Below, one piece after another: positions 32,209 through 44,282 of a DNA stretch of 64,000 nt; position 1 is the first letter of the stretch; every line of letters begins with the position of its first letter. This DNA comes from Doryteuthis pealeii (taxonomy: Eukaryota; Mollusca; Cephalopoda; Myopsida; Loliginidae), in the NCBI GenBank assembly GCA_023376005.1, contig CM042148.1, forward strand, positions 67,387,501 to 67,451,500, given 5' to 3'. Below the pieces are notes generated by a model, which was given only the letters and a program-made list of their open reading frames with translations, ran no database searches and was not told the DNA's origin. The translations under genes were made by a program, and so were the position numbers.

Positions 32209-34821
32209 AAGTTATAGAACCAAATTGTAAGGAATGATCTTAATCCTGATTTTTCCTTAAATCTTTTTACTTATTTTGATTTTAATTTTTAGTACTTGAT
32301 GAATTATATCAAATATTTCACTATAAAATTTAAACTAAAACTTGTCTGATTTTTATACATTAAATTGCAATAAGTTGATATTACTATTTATTGCTAATTG
32401 TTTATCTTCTGTAATATTAAATAGTGTACTGTAGTTTTTGAATTTAATATCTATTTCAGGAAAATATCCACCCATAATTTTTTTTTCTCCCTTTGATGCT
32501 TTCCTAGCTCGTCTGGAATAATTATATTCCTAAAGAAATTTGATATAAAGGACATGAGGATGTCTACTTCCAGAAACAAGGTTTTCCAGTCTAGAGATCA
32601 GCATGTATTTATCCCTACCATCCATTTCACAAATAATGAAAAAGCACAAATTTAAAAGAAATTATGCAATAATTTTTCTCAATTTTAATTATTGCAATAA
32701 TTTAAAATGTCAAACTAATTTAGGAATTGTTGCCCAAATTCGTTTTCTTTTTTTTTTTTTTATTATTATTATTTCAGTTTGGTTTTTTTGTTTTGTTTTT
32801 TTATTTTTTTTTTTTAATTTTGTTTTGTTTTTTAATCAGTTAATTTTGTTTCTTTTCACTGTGATTACTCCAAATGCATTCATTCATAATCATGAATAAT
32901 TAATTTGTTCACATCTCTTGATTCTTTTCAAACTTCACTTTGTACACAGATTTATTTCCACTTCCTTACCATCAGCTGTCATTTTTATTCTAAGAAATCA
33001 TAATTTTTCATCAATATGTTTACTATTCATTTCCGATTTATATAAAACTCATATTTTTAGTGTGAAAATAATCAAACAGTGATATTAGTGTGCTATTCAG
33101 TCACTTATTTCATACAATGATTATTTTTCTTTTAAACTAATTCACAGAATAAAAATTGTGGTATTTATATTATTTAATTAAATTTGAAATTGCTGTTTTG
33201 CTTATCATGCTTGACTTGATAATTTAATAATTTCTTAGATTGAAGAAAAATTGAATTAAGTGATACCTGTTAGAAATGAAGTTGTTAAGCCAAAAATATT
33301 GTTTTTATTATGTGAATCATTGAACATTCTATGAATGCTTTTTAAATAAAGTAGGAAAAAAAAAAAAGATTTTTATTAAGGGATTTGTAATATCTTGTAT
33401 TAAGTAACCTGAAAATGTTGTTCTTAGGTGGTATGAGGAGCATTTAACTTCATTGAAGAAGCACACTTCATTTTTATTTATATTCATTTTCAAATTGGTC
33501 GAAATAGGAAATTTTTGATTATTGATTTTATTAATTAAAGACTGAAGAACATAAGCAACATTTTGGTATATTCTTTGATATTTTAAGAAGTGTAAAAATG
33601 TGACTCAAATGCTAAACAATATTTGTATACCATGATTGATCAAAAATCTGTCAAAAGTAGTTTGTGAAGTTTTATTTTAGATAATTTTTTTTTTTTACTG
33701 AATTACGTTCCTGTAAATATTTTACTGATCATATCAATAAATTATAATTTTCTTGATAATTTTTTATTTTACTAATTTTTAACTCTTGAGTACATAAAAA
33801 TGTATTGAATATGGTAGATGGGTGTTTTTCATGCATATTATTGATAACAGGATAAATCTCAACACCTCATTCTGCTTTTCATATTAATCTGATATTTGTG
33901 TTCTTGCTTGGTGATTGTTAATTTTCTTAAGTAAATTTCTCTGATATACAAATTCAAAAGCTATCCATATGCACAGCAGTTTAATGCTTATGTTTCTGCT
34001 TTCAATGCTTTTGTCTTTCATTACGGTTAGCATAATCTATATGACATACATTTGAGTGAATATTCCTGGAGAAAAATAAAACAACAACAACAAAAAAGAC
34101 GACTAATAAGCAGTCAGTTATGTTTTTCACTTAGTTAATTGTTGTTAAACATTTATAATTGGTTCATAAGTATTTTGATTATATTAGTTTAACAATTTAA
34201 TAAATATCATTAATTATTATTTAAGATTTTTCTGTTCTTTTGAGAAATTAAAAATATTACTTATTAGTATGTAAAATCACTTGATGAAATATCTTGATGT
34301 CTAAATTTAAAAAAAAATTGTTTACATAATTTTGAAATATTTATTAGAGTATATTATTTTATTACAAAAGTACATTATCTTTTAAGGAAGTCTTTAGATC
34401 AATGGAACCAGATAATTACATATTTTAACTAATTATAACTTGACAAAAATATTTATTAACTTTTTATTGAATCAATATAGATTAATTTATTATGTAGAAA
34501 TGACCAATAATTTATTCTATTTCAAAATATTCATATGATTTTTTTTTTTCATAAAGTATTCCTATCATCACTTAGAATTCACTTTTCTCAAAAACTGAAA
34601 AATGCATTTAAAAACAAAATGCTAATAACAGTACTCTATTCCTATTTTACTGAATTTAATTGTAAATCTTTGATTTAATAATCTGTGGGAATATTCACTG
34701 AAATGTCTAACTATTAGGGCTACTATTTTAAAAAAAATGTTTATGCTTTAAATTGAGCATGCTGTTTTTTTTTCCCTGTGTGCATGTTGACATTCTCGAT
34801 GTTGTCCTTTTTTGCCTGCAG
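30686..34821. other. 4.1-kb intron, AT-rich, few repeats
   Basis: Contains poly(T) at about 30787-30810 and (TA)n at 32163-32205. No SINE, MITE or protein fossil recognised, in contrast to the other introns. Confidence 0.6.
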
Positions 34822-35433
34822 ATCCTGTCTTTAAATGCACCATTTGCTCCATTGAATTCTACACATGCTACCTGCAGTTCTACAGTCTCCTCATCTTCTT
34901 CACTTCCATCAACATCACTGCTACCATCATTGTCATCTCCTATACCTGCCTCACCATCGACTATTGCAGCAACTGTTACAACTAGTATTAGTAGTAATGA
35001 GCAACAGAGTATTCCTCCTTTTTCTTCAGTATCCCCACTCCAGCATGCTCATAGCTCAGAACAGGGCTATCAAGCAGCTGTGACCCTGGAAGTAAGGAAA
35101 TCAGATCCTTTTACACCTCTCACAGAAACAACAAGCTCTGAACAGATAGAAAAGCATCCATCCCTTCCCGACCCAGTACCATCTCCTTCTGCTGTGGTAT
35201 TGACCTCATCTTCACCAGTAACTCCACCTACCTCCCAGCCACTACCATTTTATGAAATAAAAACTGAAGAAATTAATTTATCAAAATCAAGTAGTCTACA
35301 TAGTTTGACAAGAAAAGATAGCTTCTATGAAGATGATGAACCTGAGGAGACACTCACTATCACAGTTGCGAAGCCCAATCTGGGAACTGCACCATTAGAA
35401 TTTAAAAGTTCAGAGTCACTGGACAAAGCAGAG
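34822..35433 (+). CDS. MPDZ: MPDZ-like exon 4: long Ser/Thr/Pro-rich linker
   Basis: 204 codons, phase 0, acceptor TTTTTTGCCTGCAG, donor GTGAGA. The first half is low-complexity Ser/Leu/Pro (STVSSSSSLPSTSLLPSLSS). The second half has RKDSFYEDDEPEETLTITVA, a phosphorylatable acidic patch that looks better conserved than its surroundings. No globular domain. It lies between PDZ5 and PDZ6 and is intrinsically disordered by composition. It makes the inter-domain linker longer than in vertebrate MPDZ. Confidence 0.88.
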
Positions 35434-35725
35434 GTGAGAGTACAAAAAACAAAAAAAAATTGCTCCTTACTTGCTTGAACTACCTTAATAATTATACTGT
35501 CCAACATAAAATGTATATATACATTTTGTGAAGAAATAAAATGTCTCTTTAATATTGTAAGTTTTTATCAATTTGTGTCAGGAAATGTACTGGGTCAAAT
35601 CCAGCATTTCATCCTGTCTATCATTTTTAAGGTATATTAAGAATTTTTTTAAATTGCAATTTTAAACTTTTTAAAACAAAGTTACATACTTAATCTTGGG
35701 TAAGGTTTGAAATAAAATCTGAAGG

Positions 35726-35937
35726 TATAAGAAAAGGAAGATACTAAAGGAAATCAAATTATGTTTCACTATAAGGATAGCTTCTTCAGAATTTATTTTA
35801 TTCTGCAAAAATGTAATCTTCACATGAAAAGGAGGATAGAAGCTATCATGTTTTAGATTGTTTTTTCAGATTAAAATTTATTCCAAAGAAGCTATCCTTA
35901 TAGTGAAACATACCAATTTGAGTTTCCTTTTCTTATA
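35726..35937. mobile_element. Foldback MITE, 212 bp
   Basis: The ends TATAAGAAAAGG and CCTTTTCTTATA open arms of about 70 bp containing GTTTCACTATAAGGATAGCT (left) and its complement (right). No coding content. It lies 290 bp after exon 4. Confidence 0.75.
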
Positions 35938-36996
35938 ATTCACTTTATAGATTTTACACTTGAATGTTTTTAGAGAATTTATTTTGTGAATATCAATAGT
36001 ATTGCTGTTTTTGTCATTGTAAATTCAATAAGTTAAAATAGTTACCTTATTTGATTGAAATTACTTTTTGTAAACTACTTGTTTAATTTTTGATTTTTAC
36101 ATCAACAATTTACAAAATAAAAAGGATTGTAAATGTAAAAAATTTTTTTAAATATTTTGCTAATAAAAACTCCCATTGATAAGATATTGTTAGTATTTGT
36201 ATACGAAATGTTATTAATACATTTTAACATACCACTTTAAAAAAATAATGAAATAAGATTTTTATAAACAAGTCCTCATCAAATTTTCATTCATACATTC
36301 ACAACTTGAACAAATGTGAATATAAATTTAAAGTATTTTATAATTTTCAGTAAAAGCAGATGATTTAAACTGATGTATTTAATATTTGATACATAATCTA
36401 TTGTGGTTTAACTTTAGCTTGATGACTGTAAAACCAATCCTTGGAATTTTAATGTTTCATACATATTATTACAGAATTGTAAAATATTTTTGTCTAGTGT
36501 GAATTAAAGTATAATTTGTAACTGTAAGAATTGAAGAAAAAATATTAAATGGAAACAAGTATGGTTGATTTTGTTAATATTAGTTTGACTAAAAGTTTCT
36601 GTTTGTTGTTAGGTGGCATTAGAACTCTATAGATAGCATTCGTATCAGTATATATATATATTTTTTTTTTTTTTTTAGTTTTTAGAAATTATCATTTTTG
36701 TTTATTGGTTCTTACATTGAAGACTGAAAAAATAAACAACATTTTGGCAACTTTTTATTCTAAGGTAAAAATATGACTCAAACCCCAAAATAAAATCTGT
36801 GCAGTTTATAGAAAAGGTACCATAAATTATCACATATATCCAAGGATTTTTGTAAAATTTCTCACTGTACTGCAACAAGATTAAGCAGATTTTTTTTAAT
36901 ACAATTAATTGAAACTAGATGTTCCTTATTTTATGTAAGCATAGACACAGTATAATTATTCTGTAACCAATCAAATAAATTAATGCAAAATGGATA
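35938..36996. other. Intron 4 sequence, nothing recognised
   Basis: AT-rich, with a short TA/poly(T) stretch near 36650-36678. Confidence 0.5.
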
Positions 36997-37396
36997 CCGT
37001 ATTTGACAGCATATAAGATGCACCCCCATTTCAGCAGGTCAGATTCAGGAAAAAAAGTTTTTAGTGTATTCAAGCATATATTGTTGAAAACAGTTTAGCT
37101 GTGCATTACACAAGCAGAAACACAGCTGTATTTCAGATTGTATTGCTTTCATTTTTACGAATTCAATTTTAAAGCGCCGGTAATAATACAATAATACCAG
37201 CAATAAAATAAGTATGCATGAAGTTTAGGGTAGGTAAAAGTACTGAGCGTAAGCTGGGTTAGTGAGCATCATAGAGAAGATTAGCCTAGGTCTACGGGAG
37301 GTCTCAAACTTCACCTACAATGTATAAGATGCGGAGCAATTTTTTTAGCCAAAATTTTTTTGGGAAAAAGTGCGTCCTATATGCCGTCAAATACAG
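36997..37396. mobile_element. Non-autonomous DNA transposon, 400 bp, TA target site
   Basis: The inverted ends are CCGTATTTGACAGCATATAA (left) and CTGTATTTGACGGCATATAG (right, reverse complement), followed by GATGCAC/GACGCAC, about 27 bp in all, with TA on both sides. There is no open frame. Elements with this GTATTTGAC...AAGACGCAC end are common in animals, but I do not assign a superfamily. Confidence 0.85.
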
Positions 37397-37398
37397 TA

Positions 37399-38082
37399 GT
37401 TTATTAATATCTGATATATTATGAATATGAAGAAAATTAATGTTTTAACCAGTTTTACCCTGCAAATTTAGATTATCAATTTTGAGCTATAAAGATTATT
37501 TACTCAATTTTAAATGATACCATGTTAATGAATACATAAGAATAAAGCACTTATCTTTTAGAGTACATCTTGAATACATAAACACAGACATTTTAATAGT
37601 TCAGTACCTTTTTGAAGGCAGTTTCTTTGATATGATCAAATTACATATGGGTACTTGATTGATCATCTTTGATGTTTTGTTCTTTATCTTTCTTAACATA
37701 CACTTACAAGCTTCCAAATTTCAAATCTTAATTGGGTGACCACTTAAGCAATGGCAGGTACTGTAAGCAGTCCTTTGTTTATCAAAATGACTGGATTTCA
37801 CAGTAAATGACTTGAAAAAGTTGATGTGCTAACCAACCAAATTTCAAATCAATTTACCTGAAAATTGATTGTAAAATGTGTATAACTTTCATTCTATTTA
37901 ACCCAGACTGGTATTTTGTTTTACTTATACTTACCTTCATTTCTGCAACACTTAATGAAAACTCATCCTTCTCACTTAACCTAACTAGTCTAACTTTAAA
38001 TATTTTCTAGTACAGCTGTTTAAATCAAAAATGGGTAAATACTCTCTCATATTATGCCATATTTGCTTTATTATTTCAATTT

Positions 38083-38126
<44 letters not shown>

Positions 38127-38240
38127 AATTAGTAAAGGGGTTTACTCTCATGGCTTGTAGAAAATACCAAGTTATATAGCATGTTACCAGACTTAAATAT
38201 GCTTTAAAACTGAGAAATACATATATACATACATATTTTC

Positions 38241-38271
<31 letters not shown>

Positions 38272-39034
38272 CATTGTCACAGTCGATAAAAATTGAATAT
38301 TTTATAACATGTAATGCAAGGGATTGTGGACTAGATAGTCCATTAACTGTGTTAAAAGAATGGGATTTTATTTATATGCTTGAATATTAATTGTATTATG
38401 CTATAGAAAAAAAAGGGGGGGGGGGAAGATAAAATGAGTAAATGAATAGTTTAAACTCGAAATTATAGTTTTAAAAGAATTAGTTCAAAAATTAAGAAAA
38501 ACCAAATACAAAATATGATATTGGATTTTTGATTTTTTTAAAACTCAAATTTTGGACAATAAGACTAGACAGAAATAATAGTTGTAGGATATGAATGTGT
38601 CACCATTTGACATCAGAGGAACCGAAATTGGTTACAATGTTTAATTCTTTGGGAACCAAACAGAATTGTAAATCTAGACATTGTGCTATCATATTATGAT
38701 AGCTGCAAAGAGAATTGATATTTGGTAGTCTTTGCGTTTATGTAAATTTTGGTTTTCATTGCAACAAAACTATTTTTTTTTTTACCCAAGAATAAAAAAA
38801 ATCTCTTAAAAGTGCAGATAATTTAATATTTTCCATATCAACCAACAAAAAAAAAAAGGGATATATTTGTTCTAATTATGAATTAAGACATTTTAAATCG
38901 TTATTTAAAAAAAAAAAAAAAATGATATGGCCAGGTTTTTATAGTACCAAGGTAGTGTGATTAGTATGCAATTTCTTTTATTATTTTCACTCATTTATTT
39001 TTGTCTCTTTTTATCTTATTTTTTAACTGATCTA
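37399..39034. other. Intron 4 sequence with simple repeats
   Basis: (CT)n at 38082-38121, (TA)n at 38249-38272 and a poly(G) run near 38415. No gene or dispersed repeat recognised. Confidence 0.6.
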
Positions 39035-39274
39035 TTCTCTCTTAACATCCTGTTGATATTTTTCTAAGTCCAGAGCATTCCTATAAGGATATATTAAAAA
39101 ATGGCTAAAAATGACCTTTGCATCTAAATTTACCTATTATTTCCCTTAAATCAAAGATTTCTACATATGTTTATATTAAATTTAAACAAAGGCTATTGTT
39201 TGGGGCTGATTAGTTAAAACAAATGTGACTTCCAGCCGGGTGGAATGAGGTGGTATAGGACTTTAAGAGTTTAA
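39035..39274 (-). mobile_element. TTAA MITE, copy 3, reverse
   Basis: Right end TTTAAGAG-TTTAA. Left end CTCTTAACATCC, preceded by TTCT (mutated TTAA). The body is reversed relative to 28553-28794. Confidence 0.83.
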
Positions 39275-39432
39275 ACTGTGGTACTGAGACTTAAACTTAT
39301 ATCCCATGCTATATATCACCTCAACTACTTAGGCTACCAAAGCTATCATGATTAAGCAGGGTTTTCATCATCACCACCATCACTCTATAACTATCATCCT
39401 TCCAATTTATTTCACATTATATTATTGATTAA

Positions 39433-39671
39433 AGGGGCGAGTCCCCATGGCATAGTGCCTAACATTATGGACTGCAACATTGTAGTAAGCAGGTTTGAAC
39501 TACAATCACACTATTGCATTTACTTTCAGATTAATACCCTTCAGATAGGTATGAACCCTTTCACCCACTCACCCAGCTATGGGTTAAATATTACCACTGC
39601 AGTTCTTCTACAAAGATGGCTTTATCCCATAAAGGTTGATATTACACAAAGAAATCAAACCAAACCAAACC
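39433..39671 (+). mobile_element. SINE family F, complete with 12-bp target duplication
   Basis: 239 bp flanked by ATTATTGATTAA (39421-39432 and 39672-39683). The tRNA-like head includes CATGGCATAGTGCCTAAC (A-box-like) and AGGTTTGAACTAC (B-box-like). The core 39532-39591 is shared with family C, and the tail (AAGGTTGATAT, CAAACCAAACC) with family B. Confidence 0.88.
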
Positions 39672-39824
39672 ATTATTGATTAAGTAATGGTAGTAGTCAT
39701 TATTATGCTTATTTTTACTGGTTTTTCTTTATTTTGTTGGGTTTTATCAATGTTTTTAACCAATTTATCATTTGGCCATTAGTTTCAATTCAAAATGAAG
39801 CAACTTTATAAAAGATGTAAAAAA

Positions 39825-40067
39825 GTCGTCGGGATAGCTTAAAGCCGGTATCGGCCAGACAGTGATGGAGTCCATCCCCTTTTCACTTATGAGAGACCAA
39901 GGGATTGTTTTTAGCATCTGAGGTGGAGTACCACACCTACCATCAGCTCCTCACTTTACCGAACAGATCCTGTGCTACTCATACGCTGAGTTGGCGAGGG
40001 CTGGTATCAAACCAGGAACCTTGCGATTCTTAGTCAAGTGCTCTACCGACTGAGCTAAACTGGCCCT
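39825..40067 (-). mobile_element. SINE family A, reverse, full length
   Basis: Starts GTCGTCGGGATAGC (reverse 3' end) and ends GAGCTAAACTGGCC (reverse A box region). Confidence 0.88.
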
Positions 40068-40275
40068 ACATAAAAGATATATAATAATGAAAAATGCCTC
40101 ATCTCAATATTTCAAAGCAAAAATATTACAACTACTAAATAGTTAACAACACAATGTGGAATAAGCTGGAAATAAGGGACATGAGTAGAGATGAAAACCT
40201 GCTTAATCTATCCAAATTAGTTAAAATGTCATCTATGAAAAAGATCCCCAATCACTGTTTTATCTTATTTTACTT

Positions 40276-40640
40276 TGAAGATAATAATAATGAAATTTAT
40301 TGTGTACAGTACTCAGGTGCACCACAACTCATCAAAGTCACATGTCTAGTACACAGAATAATGTATTAGTGTCAGGAAGATGAACAGTTTACAGTAATAA
40401 TATACATGTATGCATGCGCGTATGTATGTGGAGAGGGGTATCAGTATAGTGTTGGTGGACTACAGGAAGCATGGAGGCTTTGAAAGATGCAGTGTTTCGG
40501 CAGCCTACAACGGATGTGGGCAGCTTATTCCCTGCCTCTGCAATTCTGAGCGTGAAAAAATGTTTCCGAAAGTCATGTTAGCAATGCTGTTTTCTGACTT
40601 TGTAGGCATGCCCACGTGTGTTAGAAACATGAAGATAGTT
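40276..40640 (-). pseudogene. CR1/L2-like LINE 3' end, reverse
   Basis: The tail at 40286-40305 (TAATAATAATGAAATTTATT) is followed by the same 3' UTR and the reverse of the VAETWNKLP C-terminus with a few substitutions. A short insertion at about 40578-40595 interrupts the frame. Confidence 0.75.
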
Positions 40641-40859
40641 TATTATTTCTCATTTAGATTGAATGCAATTTAACTTGAGAGAAATGAATATGCAATTGTA
40701 CATCATATTGATAGATTTAAAAGAAAAAAATACAAGTAGATATAATTTCTGTTCATCATTACAAGACGTGATCATTTTAGCTGATGGTAATTCTCAAATG
40801 AGATTACTATTTTAATGTGTTCAAATGTATACAGACTGTCTTAGGCAATATATTGAAAG

Positions 40860-41237
40860 GGTAATCTGAACATTAGCTACATAAATGAGAATAACCTCCC
40901 ATTGTTTCTTTCACTTTGAGGAAGCTGTCTGTTTTGGTCGGCCATTTTCATTTCACCATAAATCTACACTGAAAATACGAATTTGTTCGAATAAATACAA
41001 CTGAATGTTTTAACACAAAAATATCATAAAATGTGTTCTTAATTGTGCTTGTGCATTATTTGAAATGAACTTAATTGTTATTAAGAACACATTTTATGAT
41101 ATTTTCGTGTTAAAACATGCAGTTGTATTGATTATGGTGAAATAAAAATGGTCGACTAAAACAGACGGCTTCCTCAAAATGAAAGAAACAAGGGGAGGTT
41201 ATGGGGAGTTATTTATGTAGCTAATGTTCAGATTACC
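40860..41237. mobile_element. Foldback hAT-like MITE, 378 bp
   Basis: Arms of about 160 bp (outer ends GGTAATCTGAACATTAGCTA and complement) leave a centre of about 40 bp. They are flanked by ATTGAAAG and ATTAAAAG, an 8-bp duplication with one mismatch. Inner arm pair: AAGAACACATTTTATGATAT. Confidence 0.82.
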
Positions 41238-41245
41238 ATTAAAAG

Positions 41246-42150
41246 AAGCTGAGATATTGCTGAATACTTTTTTGACTCCTCATTTCAGTCTGATTATATT
41301 TAATAACTTGTGAAGAGTTTGCACAAGTTTTATATTCTGCTTTTTATATACTTTTATCATTTTAAAAAAAAAAATTAAATCCCCTCTTTCAATTCAATTT
41401 TTAAAGTTTTTTCTTCTAAAAATTTAATCACGAAAATTATTGATGATATTTATTGCCCCATTAGGGTTTGGCACTTAAAAATCACTATCACAAAATTAGC
41501 TTTTTTAACCTTTTTACACGGCAATGATATAATTTTATAACCATTGTATGACTAATATATTTGTATATTTATTCATTTATCTGAATTTTTTAGATGAGGT
41601 TTGTTTTATTATTTTGATTTTTCAGACTTATATTTATTGTGGTCAAAACGTTGTGTTTTTACATACAACAATAAAGATGAGGATAATAGTCCAAAAAATC
41701 AAAATAATATATTTATTCAGTTCTTCATTCTCACATACAATAATCTGATTCCAATAATTAATTTTCTTAGTATTTCTCATATAGTACCTATATAATGACA
41801 ATGGAATCGTCTGCTTTTCTTATAATAATATTTGATGAATCCTCTGAAGAGAGAAACGACGAGATCTCACGGGACTTGTTAATTCAATTTAGCAATTGCT
41901 AATTACTCTGTTCACTATGTATCTTTGCTTAGTAAACCTTTTTCCCTATCCTTTATACTTGTTGTGCTTCTTCCTATTATTTCTCTGTTAATTCTGATCC
42001 TCAAGTTGCAACAGTATCTCAAACTTTCTTCATAAAATTTTACAAAGAATTTTAAACACTAGTTTCTTGTATACAATTGTTTGCCATAGCAAAACTGTAA
42101 AACAAATTCTGAACTTTTGTTACCAATTTTAGATTCTTAAGAATAAATCT
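41246..42150. other. Intron 4 sequence with a SINE E tail stub
   Basis: 41665-41708 matches the family E 3' end (AAGATGAGGATAATAGTCC). At 41608-41641 a degraded inverted copy of the same end is seen. The rest is AT-rich. Confidence 0.5.
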
Positions 42151-42348
42151 ATTATGAGATAGAATGAGAATTTATAAAAAATATTTTTAATAAGAAATTT
42201 TATAAAGAAATATTAAACTTTTTATCAATAAAGGCTTTTTATCAATTCTTTTTATCATTTCCATACATGTCCGTTATATTATGAGATAGAATGAGAATTT
42301 ATAAAAATATTTTTAATAAGAAATTTTATAAAGAAATATTAATCTTTT
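42151..42348. repeat. Direct duplication, ~72 bp, offset 127 bp
   Basis: ATTATGAGATAGAATGAGAA through AAGAAATATTAA occurs at 42151-42222 and again at 42278-42348 with almost no change, so it is a recent local duplication 230 bp before exon 5. Confidence 0.85.
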
Positions 42349-42577
42349 TGTGAGAAAAAAAAAATATTCGGAGAGACCAAAAGGGATTTGAGTCAGTTAT
42401 TGAGTCATATAGGTGTTCTAATTTGAAAAATGAATGTGAATACAGGATTAGAATTTTTCTTATTCATATTAACTTCTCTTCAGTTTCAGTGCACTTATAT
42501 ATTAATGTCATGTAAAGTAATTCACATCTCTTGCTACATATTTTTCAAGGATTTTCTTTCTTTTTTAAAATCTTTAG

Positions 42578-42703
42578 TGTGAACCATTACCAGCTTTACC
42601 ATCAACACCTCCTCCTCCACTTCCTCCATCAACACCTCCACTTCTGGCTCCACTGGATATTATTAATATCGGTGAAAGTGGAACCTGTCCAGAAGATATG
42701 AAG
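42578..42703 (+). CDS. MPDZ: MPDZ-like exon 5: proline-rich linker
   Basis: 42 codons, phase 0 both ends, acceptor TCTTTAG, donor GTAAAA. CEPLPALPSTPPPPLPPSTP is a poly-proline segment with PxxP and PPPPL motifs of the type bound by SH3, WW or EVH1 domains (inference). Length divisible by three and phase 0 mean it could be skipped without a frameshift. Confidence 0.82.
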
Positions 42704-43756
42704 GTAAAAAATTTTATTATATCTTTTTTTACAATATATTTGCCTTTTTATTTTTTTAAACAAGTTCAGGCATATTTTGATTTAACTTTATAATGGGTTA
42801 TGGATGTTAGTTAAATGTAGCCATTTTTAATATAAGGCTGCATTTCTGGAATAATTTTCAAAACTAAAAAGTTACAGCATTTATTGTTTTATAATGATAG
42901 TATAGATGTAGAAATAGTCCCCAAATCCTGATACCATATTTATTAGTACTTTTAAAAAAAGACCCTGCCCCCAAGAAAAAAAACCTTATGTATTTCCTTT
43001 TAAGAGTTATTACTTTAAAGTAGAGAGGTTATGTAATATTTTCTAAAAGGATTATTTTACTATATTATTTAGGACTGACCATAATCAATTAAAATATCTA
43101 TTTTGAAAAAGCAAAAAATGTTAGTTTGTACTATTTTATATTGGTTTGCATTATCTGGTTTTAATCTTTTCACCTACCCTCTGACCCAGGGTGGTGGTAC
43201 CTGTTAGGGTCCCATCTATGGGTTAAATAGAAGAAAGTGATTTTTTTTAAAAATTGAGTTAAAAAAAAATAATTGAGTACCTATCAAGAATGAATAAAAC
43301 AAAAAGTCTTTGGCATAAAATAATTCAACCAGGGTTGACATGTCTTAAAATCCAACCAATCCACATTTGTCAGCTGTGTTTACCATGAATATGTACCTTG
43401 TGAAAAATGCTTATTATCTACCTTGTTAAAAACTCTTGATTATTGTTACTAATATTTATTAAGGCCAAAAATGTGGAACACATAGTGGTGATTGTAGTCA
43501 CTACAATAGTTTCCAACACAAACATTGGTTATTACTATTATAGTTTTCAATGAGACTTTATTCAACTAAATAAATCTTAAAATAGAGTATACTTTTTTTT
43601 GTATCTATAAAGACATTAAATATAATAAATTAATTCTATTTTTTTAATGAATATAATATTGCATGGATACTGTTGAAATCCTATTATGTTTTTAATTATT
43701 GTTTATAAAAATTAATTCACAAAAACTTTCAAAAAATGATGTATCTATTTTGTCTG
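42704..43756. other. Intron 5, with SINE B fragment
   Basis: 43179-43357 carries family B body and tail pieces (CCTGTTAGGGTCCCATCTAT; AGGGTTGACATGTC) interrupted by A-rich sequence. The rest is unrecognised. Confidence 0.65.
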
Positions 43757-43989
43757 TTAACTCTTAACATCCTGTTGAGAATTTTCCAAGTCCAGAGCCC
43801 CATTCCTATAAGGATTTATAAAAAAAATGGCCTTTTCATTTAAAGTTACCTGTTATTTCCCTTAAATCAAAGACTTCTAAATATGTTTAATATTACATTT
43901 AAACAAAGGCTATCGTTTGGGTCAGATTAGGAAAACGAATGTGACTTCTGGCCGGGTGGAATGAAGCGTTATAGGACATTAAGAGTTAA
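43757..43989 (-). mobile_element. TTAA MITE, copy 4, reverse, next to exon 6
   Basis: TTAA on both sides (43757-43760 and 43986-43989), left end CTCTTAACATCC, right end GGACATTAAGAG. Its right edge is 46 bp before the first base of exon 6, so the branch-point region is MITE-adjacent or MITE-derived. Confidence 0.87.
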
Positions 43990-44035
43990 TATGCTTTTTT
44001 TTTTCTCAGCTGACATAGTTTTGCTTTTCTTTCAG

Positions 44036-44282
44036 GTGAATTTGAAGGCTCAATTAAGTTGTAAGAAATCTGAAAGTGTAGAAAGCTCCTCATCATCTGA
44101 GCATTTCGCCCCAAGTGACCTTAAAGCTTTTTCATCTCCATCATCAACTCCACGCACAATGTCTCCGAGGATGTCACCTCTTCTTTCTCCAAGTCCAATC
44201 CACTCTATTGGTGGCTCAGTTGAATCATTACCATCTACCCTAGAGAAAACTATCAAAGTCAAAAAAGGACAAGAACAACTAG
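44036..44282 (+). CDS. MPDZ: MPDZ-like exon 6: SP/TP-rich linker to PDZ6
   Basis: 247 nt, starts in phase 0 and ends after one base of a Gly codon. Acceptor CTTTCTTTCAG, donor GTTTGT (weak). It carries SSPSSTPRTMSPRMSPLLSP, a cluster of proline-directed phosphorylation motifs, and a basic end KVKKGQEQLG that enters the PDZ6 binding loop (QLGI across the junction). The minus-strand open frame over this exon is a shadow. Confidence 0.88.
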
